64,000 nucleotides of DNA from Phoronis australis (Eukaryota > Phoronida > Phoronidae), in assembly GCA_002633005.1 (NCBI GenBank), contig NMRA01000017.1:570886-634885 (forward strand), written 5' to 3'. The translations under genes and the position numbers were made by a program. The first letter of the stretch is position 1, and the number at the start of each line of letters is the position of its first letter. Positions 1 to 12,029 of the stretch are shown here, piece after piece. The notes beneath the pieces were generated by a model. The model searched no databases. It saw only the letters and a list, made by a program, of their open reading frames with translations, and had not been told where the DNA came from.

Positions 1-1480
1 ACCACTTGGCGGCGCTAGTAGTAGCGGTAACAGCGAACTCACTGGTGAACTCTCCTATACTACGGTAAAGTCGCGTGATATTCGGACGGCCCGCCATTTT
101 CGACCAAGAATAAATATTTCCGAAATGAGTTTTTCATAGTCCACGAAATTCGTACAAGGTCCAAAAACTGTTTTTCAAAGATCCTTGAATTTCGGACATT
201 GTCATAAACATCGGAATTTTGTCCCACGACTTTCGGACAAGGAAAATTTTAGAAATGGTAATTTGGGATCGACGCAACTCCCGTGTCACTAAAGCGTTCA
301 ACGGATGATTACTACTGTATGAGGCTTGAGTCCGAGAATCGGTATAACGGGTTTGTAATTTTTACCTTGTCTTGACGATGTCACGACCGTGACTCGATTT
401 TCTTGCGTTTAGCTTGTGTTTGGCGCTTTAGCTATGAAAAGAATCACCGATCCGCATAACCAAAATTTCTGATGAAAATAAAAATAGGAAATACACCGAA
501 GGCTGCAACTTTTCGTTGTAGCGTAACATGTGCTCTGGTTTAAATAGGCCATGCTGTTCGACTCCCGACTGTGACATTGAACATGCACGCCTGACATCAA
601 CTTGCGTGTTTACGAAACGTTTTTATTTTAAAACGTCCTGGCCTTTGCAAATGCCCAACTATCGCTTGCTTAATAATTTTGAATGGGACAGTTAGCAAGG
701 AACGAGCCACCACTGACTAACATTCAGACGTGCTTCTGATAACGCAATTTTTGGGTTCAAACGAAAATTTTTCATTAAAAATCTGTTTGCAGTTCAAACG
801 TCTTTCGTTTTTCAGTGTCTTCTTGGTAGTGCTCATTCGTGTAATGTGTTAAGCGGTGTAAGGCCCATCGCGCTGGTGCAGTGCCGCACACGCAATTGCT
901 ACAAGGACACTGCATCCCTGCCTTATGTTGTGTAAGTGCCTGTACTATAACACATATCAAAAACTAATATACACCCACGTAACCACGCTTCACTTCCCTT
1001 ACAAATTCTCTATCTCTGATAAGCATCACAGATGCAAGAATCTCGCTTAAGAAGCTAGTGTGATCGTGTGCTTCGCTTGCAATACTTGACCATACGTCTC
1101 GAAGTCTTCAGACTAGCGTGCTCGTGAGATTCTCACCCTTGCGGCCCTGGACGAAGACTAGGGAAGAGTTCAGTAGCTGTCTTGGGAATAGAAAAATCTA
1201 GCCAAAATCACGTTTTCAACTGAAAATACACAATATGTCATGTAATTTCATGAATTCTTGCTTTTTAGTGCAAAGTCTTGCTTTTTAGGTAAAGTCCTAG
1301 CGTTGCGAACTTTACCCCTATGTAGACCTAAACAAGATTGAATATGCGGCGACCTAATTTTGCTTGCTCATTCACTGGTTTTGTACTTGTTGTCTTGTTA
1401 ATTCGTGCCTTGTACCGTCTAAGGTATGAACACCCTGGACTCCATGGTGTCCCGAGATTAAGATGAATCCCGACAACTGA
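1..1480. other. Non-genic, degenerate repeat-like sequence
   Basis: I see no supported exon here. Positions about 60-250 consist of degenerate phrases such as 'atttcggacat' and 'ttcggacaagg', and the same wording returns at 4310-4500, so both are probably old copies of one dispersed repeat. The rest is unremarkable AT-rich DNA. The short open frames on both strands lack splice context or family motifs. Confidence 0.5.
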
Positions 1481-1605
1481 GGAAGTGGGGGGCTATAACC
1501 TCCCACTTTTTTCAGTGCTATGCCACGCATGATCAATAGGCGATGCACCACAGGGGTTTGAGGGGGCTTTAGCCCCCCACTTTTTTCAGTGCTGCGCCCG
1601 GCGCC
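1481..1605. repeat. Two copies of a short GC-rich repeat
   Basis: Two neighbouring segments (about 1487-1530 and 1560-1605) share a run of G, then 'gggggct', 'cccccac' and 'ttttttcagtgct'. The second can fold on itself (gggggct against agccccc). These look like ends or fragments of a short repetitive element. No coding content was recognised. Confidence 0.5.
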
Positions 1606-3780
1606 AAGCGGTACCCTGTGGCACTCGATCTCTGTCTGCGGCGACCGTAAAAAAATCCAATCATTTCGAAAAATGATAAGTCAGTTGAATCAGATTTGAT
1701 AGACGTTACTTCTTGCGGTCCTAGGGGTAGGCTAACAAGAATACAGGACCTGCAGTCCGATGCAACGAGCCTGGGACCTTATAGGTGTTTCCGACCTAGA
1801 GTTCCATATCTACTTTCCACCTGGCCTTCTTGTCCATGTCACCGCCTTCAGTTGATAGTTTTGAGACAAAAAAGAAACGTGATCTTAAACTACAGACCAT
1901 GCTTTTTGTATTACTTAAGATAGTTTTAGAGGCATTTCAGCTGTAAGTGTGTTTAATTTTACTTGGTTCGAAAGAGATGAGATGACTGTTACATTGCTAA
2001 TTATTCTTCTATTTTTACCCGAGATGATGCCTTACTTGCAGCAAGGGTAAATAATTATGGGAAGTATTTCCAGCGATTTCCGTATATAAGTTCGGGAAAC
2101 CAAACGTCTATGTAAAAATACACCAGGGCCTATACTCGGCAATGTCGAATACACGAACACAGTATAAATACTCACCCTAATTATATTCTAGTGGGAATAG
2201 CATTATTTTCAGATTTCAAGCATGCATTTTTATTCTCAGATATGCATCCAGGTATATTTTAGGGAAAAAAATTAAGATACGCAAATTGGGCATATGTTCT
2301 GCTGGACACACGGAAACCTACGGTGGATCTTCTTAAACCTGTAAACCATGAAAATTTCATTGAGACAGTTTTGTTCTACTAACATGTTCAACTAACATTC
2401 CGTTCATGCAAGTCGGTCAGTACGTTCGCGTTTAAGGCGTTATTGCAACAGGTTAGTGTTGTTTTGATTTTTGTTTGGTGTTTCCATATTTTATTTTGTT
2501 ATGTATTCCCCTCTTCAGATAGTCACTGTTATTCTTCAACAATATTTCTGTGCTTACAATGAGACTTCAGTAAACTCACAACTGATCATACTTTAAATTT
2601 TAGCATTCATTGTAAGTGTGTGACGTCCATCAGCAGGAAGAACTATTTTCCGTAACTGTAGCAAATATATTACGCAATGAAATGAAAACGGTCGACAAAG
2701 ATGGATTGTAATTGGTTAAGTATACACTAAGGAAGAAAATTAAGTATATAAATAGTTGACCGGTTCTTAAATTGCGTCCTTGATGAGTTCACGCTGTCCC
2801 AATGTTTTCGTTCCACTTTTTAGGTCGTCTCTAGTCGATTCTTCTAACAGTCGTGATCTGCCCAGTAGCCTATTGTATCAACGTGCGGGGGGGGGAGGGG
2901 GGGTGCACCTAGCAGACTCTCGTAGAATTAGTGGCTCAAAATCGACATTGGTGTGCAGCAGGAGGCTGGTGGAAAATTAGTAGTGACTGAGGGAGACTGA
3001 GCTGCACGAAACTGGTGACGACCGTGGACGGCGTTAAACTGGTGACGACCAGAAGAAACGGCCCTGTTGTCTTCCACGCAGATTATCAGAAAATTTTAAC
3101 GATTATCAGTTTCATTTCATCCACAAACCGATTTCACAAGTCAGAGTTTTCACTGTGGTTAAAAACGTAAGCGAACCCAGATGTGTTAGGTCACCTCAGT
3201 TGCATGAAGACGCGCCTGTGTATCACTGAGTAACATCGGGCGTTTCAAAGGCTGTGGATGAGAAAGGTTTTAATTGTAAAAAACTGTTGGGTGAATTTGA
3301 TGTTGGTAGCATTTGAAATTGCATTCGCTTTCTAGACAACGCCCTTATATATACAATATGTTAGTTAATCGTGTCTTCAGCCGCGCAGCACTGTACCAGT
3401 AGACGCATTCCCATAGTTTGCAGTAGGCCTAAACATATGTAGAACGACAGCGCTTCTTCAACAATTCAATGACTACCAGAACGACGAATGGGGATCACGA
3501 GTCGATGAGAAAGTACTCATTTTACTATCATGATTGTCTTTGTAATCTATTTTAGATAATTGTTCATTCGAAGTTTTCATGTTGAAACTGAGCTTTCAGG
3601 TGATATGGAAATAAACGTGTCAGAGTTAACTTGCGTTACGGTTTGTAACCAGCAGGCAATGCATGGATACGTTGAACAAACATAAATATGTACTATGCTC
3701 TGGTCATTGTTCATCACCTTCTTCATTGAAATCGTTCCCACATCCATTACTGTTACGTTTAATACACAATTCGTTAAAAT
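1606..3780. other. Non-genic stretch, nothing recognised
   Basis: No exon, RNA gene or clear mobile element was recognised. A G-rich run lies near 2887-2902. A 15-base phrase 'aaactggtgacgacc' occurs twice near 3008 and 3036. The longest open frames are under 80 codons and have no supporting signal. Confidence 0.4.
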
Positions 3781-3784
3781 TGAG

Positions 3785-4215
3785 AAAGCGCATGTTTTGA
3801 TGGTCGGAAACCCTCTTTGTGCGTCGAATACGCAAGTCCAGCTTTTTATTGGGAAACCATATTAAAAAGCGCCTATTGAGGCGCTCTTTGTGTGTTGACA
3901 GCGCAAACTCGACATTTTTTACAAAAGAGAATCAGTTGTCTGGAACGTTTCATGTGCGTCAACAACGCAAACCAGACCCACTCATTGGAAAGCCCATATT
4001 TGTCACCAGGAAGACTCCTTTTTCACAACGCAGCCCGCTATTTCAAGTGAGATAGCGCATTTTTGCTAAGATTCCGTCACTTGCCGAGAACGGTTTTTGA
4101 GCGTCGGCGAAGCAAGCCGAACATTTCATATTGAGAAAGGGCATCTTTGAAAAGAAGAACCAACACTTGTCGGGAAAGGTATTTATGCGTTGACAACGCA
4201 CATTTCTTATTGGGA
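3785..4215. repeat. Degenerate tandem repeat (about 75-80 bp period)
   Basis: Phrases like 'ttgggaaa', 'gcgcgtc/gcgtcaacaacgca' and 'cattttt' recur every 75-80 bases through this segment, with many substitutions. It looks like a decayed satellite. Open frames here are by-products of the repeat. Confidence 0.5.
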
Positions 4216-4994
4216 AAGCCAGATTTTCAAAAAGTAATCGCGCATACCGTTTGAGTCTTATTGACCTGCAATTGTGCTGCTATCAAATGACCGAGCCAGC
4301 AATGTTTGATACTACGACCGCTCATCGAAATAATGTACACCCACGAAATTGGGACACTAGCCGAAACCCAAATTTGGAGGTCCGCCAAATTCGGACACCA
4401 CAGAAATGATGTTTCGCGAGATTCGTCCAAGAATGAATTTTTTCTATTGGAATTAATTTTCAGTGTCCGAAAATCACGCGACTCGTACTACACTCCTCGC
4501 CTGGACTCAACAAGAGCACCGTTCTTCGCGGCAGCCTGAGGACATTTCATTTGCGCGTGCATTGTCTCGCGTAACAAACTCTGAGCTCATCCTATGTTCT
4601 CATTTGAGCAAGGAACAAGACTAGATTTGTACCAGATGTCTAAGTCCAAACTTCGTTTCTTTGACAGAACAAGGGTATGCTGGGGGTTTAAAAGCGGTAA
4701 CCTACTCCTTGGTGTGCTGATTGAAGGAAGGTGGTTCTGTTGAAATAACTATTACACTGGTCAGCGACATTGGTTGAAATGATACTCAATGCACTCCACT
4801 ATGATCATACTTCATTTAGTGTAAAATGGAGATTACAAATAGTCCTACTGGCAAATCTAATTTTTGCACTTAAAGGTGCATTTCGCTGCTGTTTAAGTTG
4901 TCATTGTCCCTGACAATGCGCACATGCGCCATTTTAGAATTCGCTATTATAGGGTTGCGGCCGACCCCCAATACAGTCTGGCGAGTTTTTGGTC

Positions 4995-5150
4995 AGTCGT
5001 ATATGACAGTGACGGATCTAGGATATCACAAGGGGGTCCAACATTTTGTCTGGCTGTAAGCATTTGCGCAAACTGAACCACGATTGTAGATGCGCATAGC
5101 ACCGAATGGGGGGGAGGTCGGGAGGGGGTTATGCCCCCTTCCCGCCCAGG
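4995..5150. mobile_element. Fragment of a short 'GTGACGGATCTAG' element
   Basis: The segment opens with 'agtgacggatctagg', is G-rich, and ends with a C-rich stretch near 5140. Related wording occurs near 5960-6025 and as an apparently complete copy at 7140-7287. I interpret it as one end and the body of a short non-autonomous TIR element; its exact boundaries are unclear. Confidence 0.4.
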
Positions 5151-5264
5151 AAACTTTTCTGCGTTTTTTACCTCTAAAAATCAAGCATTTTCCTTGATTC
5201 CTGAAGTATTATCCAAGAAAAAAGGCAAAAAAAGACATGGAGAACGTGTCAAACAGGAAAAACT

Positions 5265-5335
5265 GCAAGTACCAAAGACTCGAACTCACGACCTGGCGGC
5301 GAGAGCGCTACGCCGCTACACCACCACGATTTAAC
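5265..5335 (-). mobile_element. tRNA-derived SINE head (- strand)
   Basis: Read on the - strand this holds a tRNA-like pol III promoter: an A-box-like 'tggtgtagcggcgtagcgc' followed about 30 bases later by a B-box-like 'gagttcgagtc'. Acceptor-stem pairing and a 3' end expected of a tRNA are not evident, so I call it a tRNA-derived SINE or tRNA relic rather than a functional tRNA. Confidence 0.45.
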
Positions 5336-5940
5336 TACTAATCTTACTAAAAGACCTACTTGCTTATGGTCCACAGCGTTTGCGCGCGAAACCTACTTCT
5401 TTTTGTAATGCTTATTACACGTTTTATATTTTGTGCCATCAATTCTTAACAAATTTGTTGTATTTGAAATAGTCTTCAAATGCTTAAAGGACCAAATCTA
5501 TTTTTCGTGTTGGCAATAATGACGGGATTGCTTTGGAAATCGTCTTAAGATAAGCCTAAGGTTTGACAAAGAGAGAATTGCGAGTTTCTGAGTGATTCAC
5601 TAAGGCTTCGATTAAAATTCACATCTTACCAGCAGCTTCTGTTTTTTCATCGTCACTCAGGTTCCATTTTCTTTAAAAAATGAAGTATATTTTCTTCATT
5701 GCACAGTTGAGCAGACGACGGAAACGGAGTCGTAGTGCGCAGCGCCACTGCCGGTCGCCTGGGATATCGCGGGAGAGCCTATACTTAGCCATAGTTCCGT
5801 TACGAATGCGCCGTGTTCCGAATTTGACACTTGAAATTGGATTTGAGCCCCCTCCCCCCAACACTAAAACTGCACACATTTAAATTTTTTTCGTATAATT
5901 TTAATTACCGGGGTTAATTAATAAGCTCACCATTTCCCTA

Positions 5941-6025
5941 CGCTCTTGCTGTTTTATTTTTTGTGGCAGCCAAGGGGGGGGGGGGGGGGGGGNGCCCCCT
6001 GGGCCACCCCTAAATCCGCCTATGT
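5941..6025. repeat. Poly-G tract within a short element copy
   Basis: A run of 19 G followed by an ambiguous base (5993) and then a C run sits between 'gtggcagccaa' and 'cctaaatccgcc'. The same arrangement (gcggat..., G-rich, C-rich) is seen at 5000-5150 and 7140-7287. The N probably marks a sequencing failure in the homopolymer. Confidence 0.5.
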
Positions 6026-7019
6026 ATGATAGGACCAAATCGATTTTTCGTACAAAACGAAATTGTAGAAAATCGAGCAAATTTTCGATGTTTTAAGTTT
6101 TCGTTTTCCCATTTCTCCAAAAAATCGAAAACTAAAAATGAAAAAATTAAATAATTTATTGATTTCTCGTTTTCGTGGAGAAAAATGGAAATACCAATTC
6201 CACCACGCAGCTGCACCACTATGTCGTTCTCAAATACTACTTAGTGTCAGCTGTTCAATGTTCGCCTTTATGGAATTCTATACGCGTGTTGGCTTGTTAT
6301 TTGTTTGTTTTCATTTGCTGCATTGTTTTATTCAATGAAATGCTTGTATAGCCAAGAAATATTTTATAATCTTAGACATTTTAGTCATGACTGCAGGCCC
6401 CATTGCGTGAGAGTGGTTCGAATTTCTAGAACAGTGGACCTTTGATATTTTGCAAACGTCGACACCGTAGAGTTTTTGGTGAGGCAATGGGCACAGCTTA
6501 ATTAGGCAGAATGGAAATCGGTATACATAAAATGATTCTCAGCTCTATGTTCCTGAGATGAGACGGAATTCGTAATACCAGAAATGAGGATGCCGTGACG
6601 GTTGCATGGGCTCACCAAGCCTGAAAAATGGTGGAGCTCGAATTTTTGAGAATACGTCCAGAGCTATGAATTGTGCATTCACCGAATTTTATCACTTCCT
6701 GCCTTTTTAGCGGACTTTTGTCTCGCTTTTTTACTTTTCCGGAGCCCGAGGCGGACCTTTTTGCCCACTGCGCGAATGCAGTTGCTCGAAAGAGGAACAG
6801 GACTCAAATTCGGACGCAAGGTTGTCCAGAAATAGAACCGTTTTGCGTTACTTCCTGCCAAACTTTCAAATCAGGCGTGCTTAATGAGTGATTACACCGC
6901 ATTACTTTTTTGAACGGAAATATATAGTCACAGAATGACTTGACGAAGTTTTTATCTAGTTATGGTTTTGCGTGTTGCTTTTAAGGAAATTAAAAGTTGC
7001 TTACGTCGCTGGAAATAGG

Positions 7020-7115
7020 AACAGCCCACTATTACGGAGGTTCACTTCTCCTAAGGCTCACTATTCCGAAGGTTCACTATTTTGAAGGTTCACAACTCTG
7101 AAGCTTCTCCACTAT
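7020..7115. repeat. Short tandem repeat, about 20-22 bp unit
   Basis: Four degenerate units of the type 'actattccgaaggttc' occur in a row. Similar wording reappears at 7895-8005, where the phrases alternate in orientation. No coding signal was seen. Confidence 0.5.
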
Positions 7116-7138
7116 GAAAATCTATCAAGTTTCGGACT

Positions 7139-7287
7139 CACAGTGACGGATTTAGGAGTGGGGGCAGGGAGATCATGCCCTTCCCTAAAATTCTTTCACA
7201 ATTCATTTGGCAGTTCGAAGAGGTAAAATCCTGGCTAATACTATTCCCTGGCCCCCCCTAACTCAAAATCCTGGATCCGCCACTGAC
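7139..7287. mobile_element. Short non-autonomous TIR element (MITE-like)
   Basis: The left end reads 'cagtgacggatttagga' and the right end, reverse-complemented, reads 'cagtggcggatccagga', giving imperfect 17-bp terminal inverted repeats about 150 bp apart. There is no coding capacity. Related fragments occur at 5000-5150 and 5960-6025. I could not fix a clean target-site duplication. Confidence 0.55.
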
Positions 7288-7289
7288 TC

Positions 7290-9510
7290 GGGTATATTTT
7301 TTATTCTTTTACATGCAAAGATAAACGATGCATCGGTTATTAGATGCACTGAGTGGTGTACCTATACCGAAACCACTGTTTGGATTTCATGCCATGGCGA
7401 AATTGCCCGCATTTCCTACGAATACGGAAAATGAGTACATACTTGCATTTTTAAAGAATATGAAGTAGGAATATTGACGAATTATCAACCACGATACCTT
7501 CATCAAATCCATGTCTAGATCACATCATTTCACAGCGCGACTGAAAAGTTTGGGCCGCTGCACCTCAACCTCACCGACCCGCGGAATCACGCACACGGCC
7601 GGGTCGAAAATAAATGTAGTTTGGAGGCTACCGTGTCCCTGTCAGGCTTCACGAAGTCAGAGAGTCCCATTCAGTCTTCTTAAATTTAAAACCACCGTTG
7701 GTCGCCCAGATGTTGTCCCTGCTTGAGAATTAGTCGTTAGTTAGATTCAAGATTGGAAGTGATTGGAACTGGGCTCATTTGCTAACAACGTAATCAGCGT
7801 TTTTAGATCTATTCAGTTCTTGCACACTCTTTAAATGGTTGCTAAATGGTCATAAATACAATACTTTATTCATGTCAGTCGGAGCTCTGGTTTCGGAGTA
7901 TGTGGACATTCGAAGCAGTGAACTTTCGAAGGTTGCGAACCTTCGGACTCGGAGTAGTGAACCTGCAGATCGAGTAGTCGACCTTCAGATTAGTAAACTT
8001 TCGTAATAGAGACATGAAACCTAGGAAATCTTCTCCATCAAGTTTGTTGCTAGTATGAAGTCTGCGAGGTTGTGCACCATTGACAATGATTGGCAAGAAA
8101 AGACTTTCTTCATTGACCAACGTTTTTATTAGGTCTAAGCCTACTTTTCCCTAATAATGTGAACGTGTTCATCTGGGCTTTCTTAGTGCAAGAAAACACG
8201 GGCGACGGGCGGGAGACTGTGCACTGAAGGGAAGCGCACACACGTGCACACGCATCACGGCATGCCAAACCACCAACGCACAATCAAATTAAGAGGACAC
8301 TGGATAAACAACATATTTGACGATGACTTTCTTATTCGAAATTTGAAAATGCCTTTACCGTATTATGCCAGCAAATATACAAAAATAGCAGATGAACAAG
8401 CCTATTTTGTTTTGTTTGGTCGATTTTAAGGCATTCACACTTCACACCTCACTACTTTTTGTGAGATCTCTCGCTGCCATATAGCTCAGCGCCCCTCAGT
8501 GGCCGCACCGCCTATGAGACCATGTGCAGGGTAGCACTGGTGCGGCGACCACTGATCTCAGTGTTACTGCCAGCCAGACTCCTTTGTTACTCTATAAGGT
8601 GTGGCCACCACGCGTGTTCCGAATGTAGATGACTAACATTACGACTCCTTTAATCGTCTGCAAGATCCTGTCATCTATGCAAACTTGCACCACTCGAGCG
8701 AAGTTGGCCGTACAGCCCGATCTAGCTGAAGCGCTTTGCCTCAGAAGCAAATTCAAAATTATTACTAACTTACTCATTGTAGAAATAATTTTGTTGTAGT
8801 TGTCTATCGGACGGGCTTGACCTTTTCGATTAAAACCGGCCCCCCGCGAACCACCTGACTACGAGCCTGAGTGTCTAAAAAAAGACACGGCGTGGCGTTA
8901 AATCGGCAAGGCCACGGCTAGCCTATATATATTCTAGGCCATTTGCTTTTCTAAAGGTTCTCAAACAAGGCATTATTTCGCCCGGCTCATGTCTTGTATT
9001 TCGGGTAATATGGTATGTATCTATATAGATATCTGCATTTACTGCTAAGAAGCTTTTAAGTTTTGGAGAGCGAAAACCGATGCGTGCGCAACCCAGGCTG
9101 AGAATATAAGCATATACTTGTGGGATACGAGTTACCCAGTCCAGAATCCACGAAGTGTCTCGCGAGCGATCGTCTGCTCGACAATAAGCTGGCAAATGGT
9201 TTCGGGCAGATGCTACCTGTTTACTCGCATCTATGATAAAATGAACCTATGGTTGTTTGAAATACTACTCGAATGCAGATCCTATCTGCGTCAAGCGGCA
9301 TTGCTTTGGATGAACGCTATTCCACAACCCTTTATGGCGCCCCACGCATCCGCGAAAAGGTCCCGTAAGGCGCTGCTCTTCTACTTACGGAGATCACAAA
9401 AGGTGTCACTGCCGCCATGTTTGAAAGTTCTTGCAAATGGTATTTGACGAAAAAGTTTTGCAAGTAGCTGCCACTACAAGTAAGTATTGTTTTCTTAAAT
9501 AAATCGTTCG
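7290..9510. other. Non-genic stretch with fragments of simple repeats
   Basis: No supported exon. A loosely repeated 'gaaccttcgga / gaactttcg' segment lies at 7895-8005. The 109-codon open frame at 9118-9447 has no recognisable domain and no splice signals of note, so I do not call it. Confidence 0.4.
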
Positions 9511-9520
9511 TTTATAGACA

Positions 9521-9615
9521 GCCACACACCTAGGCAACACGTAGTCCCTGGGCTGGTTATACAGGGGCTACAGTACTCCCTATCAGTTTCTTTACTAATT
9601 TTGTCACGGGGGGGG
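9521..9615. repeat. Dispersed repeat copy, related to 10748-10860
   Basis: The phrase 'cctaggcaacacgtagtccct' followed by 'gctggt' and 'cagtttctttactaattt' resembles 'cctagacaacacgtagctcct', 'agctggtgag' and 'gatctctgtgctaatct' at 10748-10830. These are two diverged copies of one interspersed repeat of unknown class. Confidence 0.45.
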
Positions 9616-9810
9616 GCAGGCCACTCCAAATAAAAGGTTTTCACCTCGTCAAAATACATTTTACACTTAACATTGTCTCTTAAAAAGCTCTTCACCAATC
9701 CTCTCTGTTTTTACATATCTTCGATGAAGCATGTCTACGAAAATTGACATGACTTGGGTGAAGAATTCCAACTCTACTTTTTTGGTCACCAGGCATTAAG
9801 CATTAAGGCT

Positions 9811-9962
9811 GTTGTAGATGTGCTTCCGGTGAATTATATGAGCCTCTGTTAGCTACTCGCTAACGGGCAATTGCCTATTAGCTGAATGGTTAGCACGCTT
9901 GCCGGTTTTATGAGAGTCGCTGGTTCGATCCCTGGGTCGGGTAATCTCGGCTATTACTACAA
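9811..9962 (+). repeat. tRNA-derived SINE-like repeat, copy 1
   Basis: A 152-bp segment nearly identical to 10198-10349, with about six substitutions. It contains a perfect short hairpin 'gttagctactcgctaac', an A-box-like 'ttagctgaatggttagca' and a B-box 'ggttcgatccc' spaced as in a tRNA gene. The T-arm stem has mismatches and no good acceptor stem is visible, so this is a tRNA-derived element rather than a tRNA. Confidence 0.6.
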
Positions 9963-10197
9963 ATGGTGTAGTCGGCAAACGAATGATCTACCGATGAAGT
10001 ACTGCCAACTAGTACCCATGGACCTCGGGACGGCACACGTGGAAGGTTTCAGGAGTCAAGGACCTGTATGAGAGACTACCTTGTGTTCACCTGTGTTGTG
10101 GTGGTAAAGGTACCAAGGGACATTGATGACCTGTATGCGATACATCCTGGTGTTCACCTTCCTGGTTGCGTGCCCGTTCCGTAGGGAAGGAGGGAAT

Positions 10198-10349
10198 GTT
10201 GTAGATGAGCTTCCAGTGAATTATATGAGCCTCTGTTAGCTACTCGCTAACGGGCAATTGCCTATTAGCTGAATGGTTAGCACGCTTGCTGGTTTTATGG
10301 GGGTCGCTGGTTCGATCCCCGGGTCGGGTAATCTCGGCTATTACTACAA
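10198..10349 (+). repeat. tRNA-derived SINE-like repeat, copy 2
   Basis: Second copy of the 152-bp unit at 9811-9962, 387 bp downstream. It has the same A-box-like and B-box ('ggttcgatcccc') sequences and the same hairpin. The two copies flank a 235-bp sequence not otherwise repeated nearby. This fits either a SINE dimer or a tandem duplication of a 387-bp unit cut short after 1.4 copies. Confidence 0.6.
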
Positions 10350-11370
10350 GGTGTTATCTTTTTCATCGCACGCGATAACCACAAAATAGTTCCAACTGAT
10401 GACACGTGAGTTAGGAAAGGACATTTGCGAGACTGAGTGAAGCAAAAACAGTATGGAAAGATATCAGGTGGAATTTGTAAGATTTGTGTCCCTTGAACTT
10501 CTTGTGCATCAACACAACAAGCGTGATTTCGCATAACTTCCTCAAAATGGCACCTAGTCGTGAAGGATTTTCATGGATTTGCTCAAACTATATTGACTAA
10601 ATTGTTTCCAGAGTCTTGGTATACACGTTATTTATAACTCAATGTGTATGCGTGTTTCATTTCATTTTATTCGCTTTATTTTGACGTGAGTAACTTCATA
10701 TGGAGGAGTATATCACACCTGTATGACTGCAGCATTACAGTGTGATATAATCGCCTAGACAACACGTAGCTCCTCGACTAGCTGGTGAGATGCTACAACA
10801 CTCTGTATCGATCTCTGTGCTAATCTCATCTCAGTCCGTGTACTGTATAAGGTATTGCATTGCTTGTGGATGCCGCACGGCCAAGTATCAAGCACTAGCG
10901 AACTTTGGCGGATCACCAGAACTCTGGTGTTTGTGATTGGCTTACTCCGGAGGTCATGGAAGTCGACCTTGAAATGATTTTAAAGTTTACATGCTATAGC
11001 AGTGATGCAATCAAAACAGAAATGGGTCATCAGTTCTCAGAAATGAGACAGTCCCCAATTTCAGTAACTGAATGATGGAGTATTGTTGATTGTGGAAGTA
11101 TTTGCACACTAAAATGTGGTTATGTGTATGTACTGTATTTACGGTATGTTACATTTGATGCATAGTAATCATCCTTGGAACAGTACAAAGAAATTACAGT
11201 TTGGCAAATTTATTTTTGTGTGAAATAATTAGGGAACTACTGTCAGCAAAGAAAGGAGCCTTTTTATATTGAACAAAATGTTGTCGTGACGACGTTGCTC
11301 TGGAAATTTATTTTGTACAGTTTTTCATCAATTTTAGGTGGTGATTTGCTTTTGCCATCAGAATGCCGTA
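10350..11370. other. Non-genic; holds one dispersed repeat copy
   Basis: 10748-10860 is the counterpart of the repeat at 9521-9615. I recognise nothing else here. Confidence 0.4.
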
Positions 11371-11375
11371 CTTAA

Positions 11376-11530
11376 GTGGTGGCAGGCCTGACAGCCAAAA
11401 ATCTGTGCGGTAAGTCATCAATCATTAAACTATGGTGTAGCCTTGCCAGAGATTTGTGTAGTAAGTCGTCAGTCATTAAACTACGGTATAGCCCAGCCAC
11501 AGATCTGTGTGGTAAGTCATTGATTAAACT
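11376..11530 (+). repeat. Three-copy tandem repeat (about 57-60 bp unit)
   Basis: Units such as 'gatttgtgtagtaagtcgtc' followed by 'agtcattaaactacggt' repeat three times. Because the length is near a multiple of three, an open frame runs through all copies and shows a repeated C-(G/S)-K-S motif. I treat that frame as a shadow of the repeat. Confidence 0.55.
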
Positions 11531-11762
11531 CAGTGGACCCTCAGCTGTGAGATCTTTAAAGAGTTCCCACCATGACCCTGTGTCTCAAAAGAAATTTTAT
11601 TAATACATGTTAAGAAATTTAATAGCCTTTAGTATACCTGTTGCTAAGAAACAAGCCAAAAATTGTACGTAATGGGTGGAAGACCATCTCCGCTGTAATT
11701 GTTTTTACCAGTGCGATACTGAGGAGTTGTAAGGAAAGTCCGCGGAGAGCTGCCTTTTTCAG

Positions 11763-11998
11763 ACACAAAAATGGTACGTTTGTGGAGGCTGTAGTAACAG
11801 CAACTTGGCTGAGAACGTCTGTGTGTTCAAATATCCTTAAATACATGAAAGTTGCACAGAAACGGCACCGGTTTGTGCACCGCATGAGAGTGTGGAATGT
11901 CGCTGTGGAACATGCGATTCAGTCGGGAGCCACATTTCAAGAAATCATGTTTGGACCAAACACTAAAACGACGTTTATGATGAAGGAATTGCCACCTT
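11763..11998 (+). CDS. Candidate exon, possibly TMC gene 5' part
   Basis: An open segment of about 79 codons ends at a good donor (T|gtaagt). It may start after the pyrimidine-rich acceptor 'ctttttcag' at 11762, although the frame stays open back to 11626. The peptide has a coding-like composition, with motifs such as 'TATWLRTSVCSNILKYMK' and 'HRMRVWNVAVEHAIQSG'. I recognise no domain in it. It ends in phase 1 and the next candidate exon (17094) begins with two bases that complete a Ser codon, so a join is possible. Phase agreement alone is weak evidence (one in three by chance). It could instead belong to an unrelated gene or be a decayed fragment. Confidence 0.35.
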
Positions 11999-12029
11999 GT
12001 AAGTGTAATTTCAAATTTTATAAATGATG

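Noticed and set aside
9876-9945. Functional tRNA gene (also considered at 10263, 28500, 5270 and 21680)
   Set aside because: A- and B-box words are present, but T-arm mismatches and lack of an acceptor stem argue for tRNA-derived SINE or relics.
11619-11885. - strand open frame of 88 codons opposite the 11.8 kb candidate exon
   Set aside because: No splice support; the + strand reading has better composition and a good donor.
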